From positions 47,678,767-47,742,766 of the forward strand of contig NC_041016.1 of assembly GCF_004193775.1 (NCBI RefSeq): DNA of 64,000 nt, read 5' to 3'. Made by a program: the position numbers and the translations under genes. Shown here piece by piece: positions 45,301 through 57,433 of the stretch (the first letter of the stretch is position 1; each line of letters starts with the position of its first letter). The notes below the pieces were generated by a model. The model did not search any database. It saw only the letters and a program-made list of their open reading frames with translations, and was not told where the DNA came from. Origin of the DNA: Glycine soja (Eukaryota > Streptophyta > Magnoliopsida > Fabales > Fabaceae).

Positions 45301-46641
45301 AACTTGACATAAAATTGCTTGCTAGCAAAAGACACACATGCATATGAATCAGTAAAAAAAACAAACAAAACAACTGGAAAATATATAAGAATGCATTAAC
45401 TATAGACGCAAACACAAAGCGAAAAAAGCTTCAATCAACACCAAAGCAAAAACAAAACAACCGGCAAACATATAAGAATGCATTAAATATAGACACAAAG
45501 ACAAAGCCAAAAAAGCTTCAATCAAGACCAATAAACAGAGTTAACAAAACAACCAACATACCTTGACTTCTCGTAACAAACCCAAGAATGCAGCAAACAA
45601 AAGCAAACACCTGTGACAACACAAAATAACAAAAAACTAACATGCATGTAAGAAATAATACATGAAAACAAAAAAAAGCTCACAACTTGAAACAAAAAAA
45701 AGCTCACAACTTGAAATGGAGAAACTATTACCTTGACTTCTCGTAACAAACTGAAGAAAGTAGAAACAATACATCAAAACAAAAAAAAGCTCACAGCTTG
45801 AAATGGAGAAACTATTACCTTGACATCTCGTAACAAAAACAATACATCAAAACAAAACAAAAAAAGCTCACAGCTTCAAACAAAAAAAAACTCACAGCTT
45901 GAAATGGAGAAACTATTACCTTGACTTCTCGTAACAAACTGAAGAACGCAGCAAACAAAAGCAAACACCTGTGACAACACAAAAAAACCAAAAACTAACA
46001 TGCATGTAACAAACAATACATGAAAGCAACACCCAAAATGAAGGCAAACCTCCTATGCATCTGAAAAAATGAAGAACAAAAACATCAATAACAGGAAGTC
46101 AAAAGTTATACATTTATAAGCATTTATAAAATAACTGGAAGTCAAAAGTTACACATTTAAAATCAAAAGTTACACATTTATAAAACAAAATACAACAGCA
46201 AAGCCACCATTAACATGCATGAAAATAGCACCCAAAGAGAACCAAAAAAACAAAAAACTAACATGCACGTAAGAGCACCAAAAGCGAAGACAAACTTAGA
46301 AACTGGAGCATGAGAGAAAAGATGGAAGCAAATTAAAACGGGAACATGTACAAAGTGTCGTAAATGACACACGTAACAACCCAAAGAAGCAAGAAGCAAA
46401 TGACAACAGCTGGACAGTCTGGAAAATCAGAAACGCGTAAGAAGCTGAGGACTGGGAAATGAAAGGGCTATAAGACCAAAAAACCAATGAAATAGACAGC
46501 TGCCACAGCCTTAGGCACGAGCATTTTAGAAATTTCCATATGCCATAAGACCAAGAAACCAAGGAAATGGACAGCTGTCGTAGCCTCAGGCATGGGTATT
46601 CTTGGAATTTCCATATGCTTCTCTTTTAATATATACGTAGA
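45301..46641 (-). repeat. 5' region of Helitron H2, with tandem promoter-like repeats
   Basis: The unit accttgacttctcgtaacaaa occurs at about 45561, 45731 and 45919, with a variant near 45819, each with aaaaaagctcaca(a/g)cttg nearby. A second short repeat, agtcaaaagttacacattta, occurs three times at 46098-46190. Serial duplication of the upstream region of the RPA-like gene is likely. No gene was called here. Confidence 0.65.
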
Positions 46642-47111
46642 TAGATAAAAACTTCAGTGTAGATATGCAATATATCAAAATCTCTTTTGAGGCAAATATT
46701 AGTGGGTGGGGTAGGGGGTAGATAATTTGTTTTACATGTACATACTAAGTGATTTCAATATGTTTAGGGAGGGCCACTGTCCCTGTGGAACTATGTAGCT
46801 CTATCCTGAATGTAATAGTGACATTGAAGATCTATTAAATACCGACCAAAAAGCAATTCTTTTGCAAATTAAAAATTATATGCATTTTTTATTGTTCATA
46901 ATAACCAGGAGCATCTGTATTGTCCATTAGTTCATGGAAACTATCCAAGAAAGTAAGGCCAACACAATTTAGCTTAATGAAAGAGGTGAGCATTAAACAT
47001 GTATACATGTTAAGAATAACCTCTCTTAAGACAAGTACAAATACTCACTAAATATGTTATCTTATATATAGATCGAAGATACACATCTCAACATATTATG
47101 ATTTTGCGTTT
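46642..47111. other. Spacer between H2 and the right inverted arm
   Basis: Non-coding, with no match to the left side found. If H2 and H3 were removed, this DNA would join 11809-13140. Confidence 0.5.
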
Positions 47112-47345
47112 TTCCATGTAGATGATATAGTAAGTAAAAATTTGTTAAAATAATAAATAAATAAAATATAAATTATTAGTTCTCCCATTTTTGTCAAACA
47201 TCTTATTGTCTCCCCTTGACATTTTGCATCTTCCACTCAAATCCTAAAATCCACTTTCCCCCACAAGTCGTTTTGCATCTTTACTTGAAACCTTAAAACA
47301 TAGGTGTGGTTTTCTTTCGCTATCCCTTTAAATCGCATACCTTAT

Positions 47346-47704
47346 GCTACAATAAATGTAATAAATCATGAAGGTCGAGGCAGCCAAATTCAACGAGGAG
47401 GGAAAGTAATATGTAGTCAAATATTAAACACAAAAATTAAGAGACAATTTATTAAAATGATTTTTCTCAATTTTTATATTTAATAGATATGAACTTTCTA
47501 TTTTAAAATGTTTTTTAAACTCATTCTTTTAAAAATGAAATTTTTTTTATGTTAATTACATTTTATTTAAATTTAATAAACATATCAAAATTAATTATTA
47601 TAAGAAAAATTAATGCCTAATAACATTAAATAACTTCATATTAAATATAATATTCAGTGGAATTATTATGAATAAAAACTAAGATAAATATTATATTAAG
47701 TATA
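47346..47704. other. Right-arm DNA next to the H1 5' end, absent from the left arm
   Basis: AT-rich and non-coding. The left arm passes from the 57434-type block to the 47345-type block through about 25 bases, so this stretch was deleted on the left or inserted on the right. Confidence 0.45.
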
Positions 47705-47711
47705 TCTATAT

Positions 47712-48962
47712 TCTATATAATAAAAGAGAAGGCCAATGAAAACCCTAATGTGACCCTGCTTAGAAAATTAACTCTTGTCCCTTTTGCTGGGTTTAAGGTC
47801 ATTTTGTGTGTCTAGTTTCCATTCCTTTGCTTGTGTCATGTAGTTGCTGATTAAACCAGTTTTCACTCCTTATTTGTGCCACGTGGTTTGATCATTAAAG
47901 CTTTCTGGTGGGGTTACTGCTTTGTATCATCCCGTGATTATGGTTTTCGGGTGGTGTTTTGTATCATTTTCATTTACTTCCTTTTCTTGTTCTATTCCAT
48001 CACTTCTTTTTTTCCTCTTTGGTTGCTTCTGCATTTTAAGCTGTGAGTTTTTTAGTATGTTATGCATGGTTGTGTTTGCCGTGACTGCACCTGTTTTTCT
48101 ACCTTTTTTCCCTTATTTTTCAACTTTCTTTTTGGTACTTTGCTAACTTTTGTGCTTTGTTTTTGCCCGAGTTTCGTTTGTTTTCTAGTTTGGCTTTGCT
48201 ACATTGTTTGGCTTGGTTGCGAGAAGTTAAGGTGATACTTTAGCATGAACGTTATTGTTTTTTATGCATGCTTGCGTTTCACTTCTTACTGGTTGTTGGG
48301 ACAGTTAAGGTTCATTCATGTTCTATGATTATTTAGTATATCTTTTTTCCACTATTTTTTTAACTTTGTTTTTGCTTCTTTGCTAACTTTGTTGAGTTCT
48401 TTTTGTCTTTCAGCTTACATTTTCTCAGGTGTTCCATTTGGTTGTCAAGAATAAGATAATACTTTTGCAGTGACGCTCCTGGATATTTATGCATGCTTGC
48501 GTTTCCTTTCTTACTGGTTATTAACATAGTCAAGGTTTAATTTTCACTGACTCATGCATGTGTGGCCTTTATTTTCATGTTTATTGTAACTTTTTTGGTT
48601 GCTTTTGGGTTTACAAAGTTTCTTGTGGACACTTACAGGAAAATACTGTTTTATGTTGGTTTGGTGTTTCTGTCATGTTTTGTGATTCTTTGTTATCTTT
48701 TTTTTTTGTCGTGTTTTTCCTATTCTTTTTCATTGTTTCTGAGTTTGATGCTTTGTTTTTTCGTGACTGCCCTTTGTTTTCCAGTTTGCCTTATATACGT
48801 TGTTGACTTTGGTTGTCGTCGGTGAAGGTGGTACTTTTTCCTTTTATTGGTTCACCTGTATGTTTAGTTTGTAACTGATAATTTGCTATTTTTGCTATTG
48901 TTGCTCTGCGTTTTCCATTGACTACATCATAGATTTAGGAACAACCAATTTTATTCAGAATT
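47712..48962 (+). promoter_or_regulatory. 5' region of Helitron H1, with duplicated promoter-like modules
   Basis: Related modules containing 'tttatgcatgcttgcgtttc' and 'ttcttactggtt(g/a)tt' occur at about 48267 and 48490. TC-rich frames at 47922-48146 and 48558-48825 are low-complexity and are not called as genes. This is presumably the leader of the RPA-like gene. Confidence 0.5.
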
Positions 48963-51455
48963 ATGGCACATTCTCCTAATAAGACTAAGTCCATTGATGG
49001 ATCAAGAGAAACACTTAAACTTGCTGTAAGGATCACTGATCTTTGGTTCATTTGGATCCCTAACAAGTCTGAACAAGCCGAAATGGTTATTGTTGATTCT
49101 GATGTATGGTTTTATTCATTTTTTTATTGCTATATTATTGACCATTCAATCAGCTATTTATATATTTTGTATATTATAGGGAGATGAAATCCATGTTCTT
49201 TGTAAAAAAGATCAGCTAAAGTCTTGGAAGGATGATTTGAAGGAAAATTTTACTTATGTCATGCATAATTTTAAAGTAATGAAGAATGATGGTCAATTCA
49301 GACTCTGTGATCATCAATATAAATTAGCTTTTACTGAAGTTACTGTTGTTAGGCAATCCGATTTGGATCACCTTCCTTTTAGGAAATTTAGATTTGCTGA
49401 TTTTTCTAATGTCATTGCTGGTCATTTCCAAACTGGTCTCTTGGTTGGTAAGTTCACCTGTAATTTGTGCATTTAGTTTGATAAAAAAATTTATGGCTTT
49501 TAAAATGACATGCCTTTACTTTTTGCTTCCTTAATACATTATTGGCATCATTGATGAAGTGGTATTCCGACATGTCTCATAAAAAAATATGAGGGTTGTT
49601 TTAAAGTGAAGGACTTGAGGTTATATTCTAGAATTTAACTTTTTGTTATCTATATAATTGTTATTTGTATTTGATGATGATTATAAACTGAGGTACTGAT
49701 TCATTTATTATTGTTTGTTTCTCACAATGGCCAGGTGCTATCTTGCACTCTTTGGGAAGATTGCTGCTTATAGTTCTTAGCTTATTTGAATGAGGTTGAA
49801 AATGATAGGCCCATCATTATTCTTTTGACGCATGCTAGAATCAAATAAGATCAGGGTAAGTCTAATGCCAAATTTGTCAATTGTGATGCTCATCAAATGA
49901 TGCCTGCTCTTATTCTTTGTCGCAAATGCAGGATCATATCCATCCTCGGTGAGTAATTCTTTGAAGGTGTCCAAACTAATGATCAATGAACTTGTGTTAG
50001 AAATACAAGAATTCAGTGAGAGGTATTTTGATGATGCTGTTAGTTATGTATTTATTAATTTTATCAATTAAGTATGTTGCTTATTTTTTCATACACTTTG
50101 GTTTTTATTCTATTCCTATAGGCTTTCAGATTTAGAAATTGAGGTTAGGTCAGTTTTCACACCTCTTGGCCAAGGGAGTTCACAGCTTTCAGGATCAAGT
50201 CAATTATCATCAAAGAATGCATTTCTTTCAAAGTCTGAGGCAAAAAGTATTTGTCAGATTAATGCCATTTCGAAGGTCATGCTCTTATTTATATTGACTG
50301 TTTATCCAGGCCAATTAAAATTCCAATTAAGCTAGCCTTATTCAATTCTACCATCACTTTGTACAAAATTTAATGCCAATGTTTTCCAAACAAGAAATTG
50401 TTTGTGTTACTGTGGGCAAAATTACAAGGATACTCATGGATAATCATTCATGGTGTTACCCAGCTTGCAGTCAATGCCACAAAAAAACTGACATAGAGAC
50501 TGTGCCATTCACATGTGCATGTGGCAAATACAACGATCAACTTGTACTAAGGTCATTGGTTCCCTGCTCAATTGGTATGACCTTCATTAAACACTCTTTT
50601 TTACACAGTTATCTACGTTGCCAGGTATAGAGTTGAAGTGATGGTTAACCATAAGGACGAAAATACAAAATTCTTGCTCTGTGACCGTGAATGTGCAGAG
50701 TTGATTGGCCAATCAGCTAATGAGGTCAACATACTCAAAATGGGAGGACGCTATTGTATTATCCTACACTGCTTCTTATTTTAAAATCAGATTTTGTTTA
50801 TTTGCTATCCAATTTCATTGTACATATTAAGTCATTGAATTTTTTGCTGCCCAAGGATGGCGATGTTGATTTAAATGCTTCTCCTCAAGCACTTGATAGG
50901 CTGCTGGGTTGTGTCCTTGCATTTAAAGTCAAGGTTCAACCAAAGTTCAGGAATTCTATTGTTCTTAAATATTCAAATGAATTAGATTTGATCAATGTTG
51001 TCCTGAATATGTTGCCTAATACTGAGGTAGTTTTTTCTCACCTATGTTTTAGTCGTTGTCATAATATCAATATATTCCATCTGTTTTGTTACTCTCAATT
51101 TATATTTCATGCAGGCATGTTCCAAGATTGATAGTTCAATCCTACACTCCAACGATGCTACACAACTTGAATTTGTAAGCTAACATTGTTCTTGTGTGTT
51201 TTACTCTGATGCATTTTGCCATGATGCCAATAAAATTAAAGTCATTCCAACTTTACATTCAGCTTACTAATCAGTTAATGTTTTATGCAACAATTTATGT
51301 CTGTCATAGCAGATCATGACCCACTTCTAAGCATTCCATTAACACCGACAAAGCGCCTATCATCTAATGAATTGGATGATGAACCAAGAAGCTCTCAAAT
51401 TTTACCCGCACAACTTTCCTCTAACAAATTAGCAAGACATTGTCAGATTGAATGA
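48963..51455 (+). pseudogene. RPA1-like protein of Helitron H1, decayed
   Basis: Exon 1 48963-49103 (MAHSPNKTKSIDGSRETL ... AEMVIVDSD). Exon 2 49180-49447 (GDEIHVLCKK ... FTYVMHNFKVMKND ... PFRKFRFADF). Exon 3, near 49530, has lost its AG acceptor and carries a stop (HVS*KNM). The next exon (about 49735-49855) has stops at CCL*F and IK*DQ. The zinc OB exon (about 50400-50580) keeps CYPACSQCHKKTD and CACGKYND. The last exons end LNASPQALDRLLGC ... ARHCQIE with TGA at 51453-51455. It is the orthologue-like partner of 42868-45300. Exon 1 is open here and broken there, so the two elements decayed separately. Confidence 0.8.
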
Positions 51456-52877
51456 ATCTACCTACTGTCAAGTTGTCTTAGATGTTTTTTAATCATGGTA
51501 TTACCAAGTTGTAATATTGGTCAAAGCTTGAACAAATTTTGTTGTTGTGTCTCTGGGTAACTTTTAAAAAACATTGTTATATGTCATGTGTTTCTAAGGT
51601 GGAATGAACAAACCGTTTTTTTAGGTTTCCTTATTTTGTTTGTTAATATTGTCGAATTTTGATTATATTTTTTTTTATCAATTTTAAAACCATTTATAAG
51701 GTACTATTAGAAAATTGCAATCTATTCCATTATAATCAAAATTCTAATGAATATACACAACTGAAGTCAACTAATTAATTAAGGTAACTTTTTTTTTGCA
51801 AGGAGTTTACCTTTTGGCTGGTAGGATGGATGTTGGTTAATTTTTTGCATATGTTGACTTAACAGTTAAATAAGTTAACATTCTACGATAAGAAACACAA
51901 TTTTTATTGACTTACAAATTAATTATAAACCATTCATATCAGCCAAATAGATTCATAAATTACATATTAAAAAATTACTATTTAAGTCTATGTTTATTGG
52001 TGTTATACACCTAAACCACTTTTCATTCAAAATTGCCTTCAAATTTTTTCCCCATGTTTTAATATAATAAATTCGCTTGTAATGAAAATAAATAAAACTC
52101 TCTATATTGACAACCTACTGCTCCATAGACAACATCTTTTATATCAAACTTTTTTGTAGTGACACTAACTTATGCCTCTACATGGAAGTGTAATGATTCC
52201 TACATAGCAAATTTTTGCAGCTGTTAATCTCTAGCTATAGTTGTAGCCCCTAATTTCTATTTGATTCTTAGCTTTCATATTTATTCCCGCAATTACAGAT
52301 TTGATATTTACCATCTCTTACTTCATGTCAATAATTATTTGTTTATTAGTTTGCCAGATCCATTATATAGACAAGTCTAATTAACCTAATCCACTGTAGT
52401 TCTTGGTAGAAACAATTTGTGATTAAATATTTCCTTCATTTTAGATTTACCATGAATCCTACACTTCATATTTCTACATGCAAGTCTCATCATTCTTATA
52501 TGGCCCATTTTCCAAGCTATTAAAATTGAACTGCAGTTTTCTCCCTGATTTGCCATTTCTTTCATCCTCAAAATTTGTTCCATCTGCTACACATTTAAAT
52601 TAGTATTCTCTTAGCTCAATCGGCTTAATCAATACCCATTTTCCATATGTAAAACCATGCTTATACTTTTGAAACGTTGTAAGTCTCATCATTCATATAT
52701 GGCCCATTTTCTGAACTATTCATATTGAACTACAATTTTTACAATATTTTCATTTCTTTCATCTCCCTAATTTCTTCTAGCTACTACACATTTCAATTAA
52801 TATTCTCTTAGTACATTTAAAAAATATATGTTGTTTAATTTATAACCCAATCAGCTTCATCAATACCAATTTTCAAC
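51456..52877 (+). other. Spacer between RPA-like and RepHel genes of H1
   Basis: AT-rich. A duplication of about 180 bp links 52490-52600 with 52680-52800 (aagtctcatcattc(t/a)tatatggcccatttt), probably a repeated upstream module of RepHel. No gene was found. Confidence 0.55.
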
Positions 52878-55800
52878 ATGCAAAACCATGAACATGCAAA
52901 CCCATCTAATTCAGTAAAAGCTAGGATCAACAGGAAAAGTATCATGCAAACAAAAAGAAATGCTCAGGCTCAGGCACCTCTGCAGGCAACTATAGACTCC
53001 ACTTTGCAACATACAAAATATGATGGTAAGAAATTATATATACCATGTTTCAAAAAAAATAATACATTACTTCATTCAATTTAACTTTTATTTGTCTCTA
53101 TTTTTAAGTGATACCAACTGATTTATTAGAAGATCTAAATTCTGAATCCACACAAGATACCATGATAGAAAATCCTTAGTCCATCTTTTGTTCATATTTC
53201 TAATATAGCTACCATATCTAACTAAAATTATTGCAGCATTTGATTCTAATTTTTTGTCTGAGGATGAAAATTGCCAATCCAAGGCTAATGAACCTACAAT
53301 CAACACTGAAGGTAATAATTATGGTTATGACTTAAGGTTAACCATACCAGTTCATATGTTCTTAAATTAATATTGACAATTGTTATCATCATGTTGCACT
53401 ATGTCATTAAACAATTTCAGGCTATTCTGAACTTGGTGACCAACTCATGCAATGTAGACATTGTAATGCAAAAATGTGGTATAATGAAAGAATTTCAAAT
53501 CATAAAATTTGTGCAAGCCCAAGGTTAAGCTTATGTTGTGGAGATGACAAAGTTGAACTTCCATTATTACAAAATCCACCAAAATATCTCAAATGACTTC
53601 TCTTTGATCATAATGCAGTTGATAGTAAAAATTATCAGCATAACATACGGACATATAACATAATGTTTGCCTTCACGTCTCCTAGTATTAAGCTAGACAA
53701 ATCAATTAATGAATTGAGAGGCCCTCCTACAATTAGGATTTAGGGCCAACCATGCCATCGGATAGGAAACCTATTACCAATGCCTGGAAAAGAACCACAA
53801 TTTGCACAATTATATATCTTTGATACTCAAAATGAACTTCAAAATAGAATTAATGCCATGAGGCAGTAGTTCTTTTGTTTCTTTTATTATAACAAATACT
53901 CATCGAAAAAGCATGTTTTGTTAGAATTATAGATGTATTTTGATGTTGGTTTTTGCAACCAACATGGTGGAATTCAACCACACATTGTTTCAACTTTAAG
54001 TCAAATGCTGGATCAACACAATGCCCATGCAAAAAGTTTTAGAATGACCAGGGATAGATTGGCAGATAGTCAAGTAGATAATGTCGGATTGAAATTGATA
54101 GCAGCTCGTGAAAAAGATGGTCGTATATACAATCTGCCAAATGTTTCTGAAGTTGTTGCTCTTATTGTGGGTGATTTTGATGGAAACTCAAGAAGAGATA
54201 TTATTGTTGAAACTCAAAATGGAGAATTACAAAGAATACATGAATTGCACTCTAGCTATCTAGGACTTGCAGTACCTTTCACTCTTCCCTTATGGTGAAG
54301 ATGGATATAGATCTGACATACTTCACCGTTCTACATGTGCCAGCAAAAGAAGGATGAACATATGCTTTCTGACTTAACAAAAAATCACCTGCTTGGAAAA
54401 CTAGTTGCATGTAAGTTTGCTATTATTCTAGTTGTTAAACTTAGACATTAGTTTATTGCTTTCCATTTTTTTCTTTTCATATGATACAAAAGTTCAATAT
54501 TTCTATATTACTGTTACATTATTCATACTATCACCTAACAATTGCATATATGCATACAATTGAATTTAAAAAGTGAGGACTTCCTCACATCCATCTATTG
54601 CTTTTTTTACACCCAGACAATAAATATTCATCTTCAAATGAAATTAACCAGATAATATCAGTAGAGATACCTTCACATGAAGATGACCCAGAACTGTATA
54701 CATTAGTGCAAAATCATATGGTACATGGCCCATGAGGAATTCTACAATCTCAGTCTTCATGTATGAAAGAAGGCAAGTGCAGTCATTTTTATCCTAAAGT
54801 ATTTCATCCTCATACTCATTTAGATTCAAATGGTTATCCAGTATATTGTAGAATAAATGATGGTCGTACAATTTCAAAGAAAGGTGTTATCATTGATAAT
54901 AGATACATAGTACCTTACAATCCAAAATTACTTAGAAAATACCAAGCACATATAAATATTGAATGGTGTAACCAAAACACTTCCATCAAATATTTATTCA
55001 AATACATAAACAAAGATTATGACAGAGTGACTGTTGTTATGGTTTATGATGGTGATGATGCAGTTCAGAATCCTACCACTCAAAATGACAAGATTAAAGA
55101 ATATCTAGATTGTAGGTAATATTGATTTAACATTCCTAATTCATTTGCTAATTATTTCTTTTATTAACCAATTTTTATGGCAGATACATTTCTCCTTGTG
55201 AAGCTACTTGGAGAATCTTTGGTTTTCCAATACATGCTAGAAAACCTGTTGTTGAGAAATTACATTTCCATCTTCCAGGCCAACACAATGTTCTTTACGA
55301 AGATGATGATGATATAGATGATATCTTATCGAAGCCAAGCATTTCAGATTCAAAATTCTTAGCTTGGATGAATAGCAATAAATGTTTTATAGAAGGCCAA
55401 AATCTTACTCATTCAGAATTTGTTTCAAAATTCGTGTACAAGCAAAAGATCAGATCATGGCACCTAAAAAAAAGGACATACAATTGGAAGGCTAATATGG
55501 GTCCCACCAACCACAGGAGAATTATTTTATTTAAGAATAATGCTTACTACATGCAAAGGACCTACTTCATTTGAGGATATTAGAACAGTTGCAAATGTTC
55601 TATACCCTACATATAGAGAAGCATGTTTTACAATGGGTTTTTTTGCAAGATGACAGAGAATTTGTGGAAGCAATCAAAGAAGCTAAGGATTGGGGCACAA
55701 CTAATTATTTGAGGAAATTATTTTTGTTCATGCTATTAATAGGTGACATTACTAAACCTGAAGAACTTTGAAATCAAACTTGGAATTGGTTAGCTGATGA

Positions 55801-56140
55801 CATCACATATCATTATACAAAATCAACAGTCAACACAAGTTAGTTTTGATGCATTTGTATATTGAATATCATTAGACATAAGCATCGATTAATGATTTGA
55901 CTTCTAATTTGTTAGAATTACACATTGATGATGAACATCTTAAAAATTTAACATTGTTGGAAATTGAAAAACTACTGAATGCAAATCAAAAATCACTTCA
56001 AGACTATCCTAGCCTCCAATGTCATATCTTGAGCATGCAAATTCTGCATAATGTCTAGACAATAACTTTATATTATCAGAGCTCAATTACAACAATGATG
56101 AGGCTAGATCAGAATTCGAACATCTTTTTTCATCTATGAC
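52878..56140 (+). pseudogene. Helitron RepHel of H1, helicase domain missing
   Basis: Exon 1 starts at 52878 (MQNHEHANPSN). The zinc-finger-like exon with MQCRHCNAKMWYNER is at 53420-53870. The N domain (53933-54298) stops near ILHRST. The segment matching H2 40130-39650 is absent, and the text resumes at NHLLGKLVA (54380). The Rep HxH site reads GLPHIHLLLFLHP (54575) after a TGA. Another TGA follows HMVHGP at 54735. The tyrosine motif KYLFKYINKDYDR is near 54990. The sequence ends near EFEHLFSSM (56120), exactly before the helicase part in H2, and the B3-like gene follows after about 100 bp. It kept a recognisable Rep but no PIF1 motif at all. Confidence 0.8.
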
Positions 56141-56248
56141 AGGTAATCTACCAATTCATCTATGACAGGTAATCTACCTTCTCTTGCAAATTCTATTTCA
56201 CTTTTTTTTTTTTATATATAAAAACTTCAACTTGACACCATCACCAAA

Positions 56249-57241
56249 ATGAGCACCACATCTTCAACAACATCAAGTCAAGTAAGTCACTCCTAATCTT
56301 CTCTTTTTTGCAAAACTTAATTTACTCCTTTTCTTCAACCTCAACAATTCAACCACTAAAATTACAATGTCTGTGTGACTTCAGATGAAATATCCGATCA
56401 TAGGATCACCGTTGATCATGCAATTTATCGCTGCCTTTGACAACGACAAAGTGATATTTTACTATGCTTTGATTTCCAAATTATTATTATTATTATTATT
56501 ATTATTGTTGTTGTTCACTATACATGCACTTACCTTTTTCAACTTTTTTTTCCAGACTATCATAGAAGTTCCATCATTCTACCATAGACAATAGGCACCA
56601 GACTATCCCCAGTTTGTTCACTTCAAATATGACGGAGCCATCTATGAAATATGGGTCAGGTGATACAAAGGAAGATTCTATTTGGAAGATGGACTCCAAA
56701 ACTTCAAAAGAGAATTGCAAATCTACGAGTCCACCATGATCAACTTCTTTGCCTACAATCATAAGTGCGTGTTTGACATACACTTCATCCTCTACTAGAC
56801 CTACAAACATGTGGCAGACAAAGACATACATCCAGAAAGCATACTGGACGATTGAAATTACTCAGGACATGCTCGGTGCCCCTGAACCCCTGGTAAGTTA
56901 ACATTACTTAGATTAACATCCTCAATAAAATATTAATCCGAATATTAATTTTACTTCTCTTTTATCTGCAGAAACTTCCACCTTCTACAAAAGTTCCTCT
57001 TAATGCTTGTGGCCATCACATGATAGTATTAAGGTGATTTGACCCTCCATTGCAATGGAATGTTGAAACTCTCAACCCTGCCATTGGTGGTAAAGGCGTT
57101 GTTCAACTATGGTATGACTTCCTTGTGGAAAGCGACTTCAATCATGGAGATGAAGTCTCCTTTTACTATAGACATTATGAAAAAATTTGGGAAATTGTCA
57201 TTAGAAGACAAAAGGATTGGGATGATAGTGATATTGATTAA
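56249..57241 (+). pseudogene. B3-like gene of Helitron H1 (two B3 domains), broken
   Basis: Exon 1 56249-56281 (MSTTSSTTSSQ, donor gtaagt). Exon 2 about 56384-56450 (PLIMQFIAAFDNDK). Exon 3 begins after ttccag near 56553 with the N-terminal B3 (IIEVPSFYHRQ*APDYPQFVHF, YLEDGLQNFKREL, FDIHF) and three stops, two where tryptophan or arginine-type codons are expected. Exon 4 starts after ctgcag near 56972 with the C-terminal B3 (GHHMIVLR*F, WNVETLNPAIG, LWYDFLVESDFNHGDE, WEIVIRRQKDW) and ends with TAA at 57239-57241. It is the direct counterpart of gene C in H2, and it sits 0.2 kb from the Helitron 3' end. A (TTA)n run lies in intron 2 (56480-56508). Confidence 0.78.
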
Positions 57242-57404
57242 AGTGCCTTTTGTAGTTTGAAATTTTTAACAAATGTTTTGTGAATAATGTAATTTGAACA
57301 ATCACTTTATTATAAATATTATGTTTGCTCATGCTTCACTTGTGTATTTGATTTTAATTGTATATTGTAGTTAAAAAATACTTGCAAACTCACTTACCAA
57401 ACAA

Positions 57405-57422
57405 CCCGTGCATGTGTAGGGG
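57405..57422 (+). other. 3'-terminal hairpin of Helitron H1
   Basis: cccgtgcatgtgtagggg is an imperfect version of the H2 palindrome, followed after 8 bp by the terminal TAG and T. Mutation in the second half weakens the stem. Confidence 0.75.
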
Positions 57423-57433
57423 TTGCAAAGTAG

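Larger units (their letters stand above)
22137..46641 (-). mobile_element. Helitron H2, minus strand, large, with RPA, RepHel and B3 genes
   Basis: On the minus strand it begins at 46641 with TCTACGTATATATTAAAAG, preceded by A. It ends at 22137 with CTAG, followed by T. An 18-bp palindrome cccgtgcacatgcacggg (22148-22165) lies 7 bp from the terminal CTAG, the classical Helitron 3' hairpin. Gene order 5' to 3' is RPA-like (45300-42868), RepHel (41613-36216), then three B3-like genes (34883-29299, 27887-25184, 24300-22618). A Copia element of 4.6 kb sits inside the first B3 gene. All ORFs carry lesions, so this copy is no longer autonomous, but it keeps every domain of the replicase-helicase. 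Confidence 0.85.
47705..57433 (+). mobile_element. Helitron H1, plus strand, internally deleted
   Basis: The 5' end is TCTATATTCTATATAATAAA, preceded by A (47704). An alternative start is 47712. The 3' end is GTAG (57430-57433), followed by T, about 8 bp after an imperfect hairpin cccgtgcatgtgtagggg (57405-57422). Gene order RPA-like, RepHel, B3-like is the same as in H2. Relative to H2 it lacks part of the Rep N-domain and the whole helicase domain, so it could only have moved with help in trans. It interrupts the right inverted arm. Confidence 0.8.

Noticed and set aside
46642..47111. Search for a tRNA or small RNA gene in spacers
   Set aside because: No cloverleaf arms or B-box-like motif were recognised here or in the other spacers by eye; a dedicated scan would be needed to be sure.
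47922..48825. Phe/Cys-rich frames in the H1 5' region
   Set aside because: T-rich leader sequence of the Helitron; the frames overlap one another, are not conserved in H2 and lack domains.
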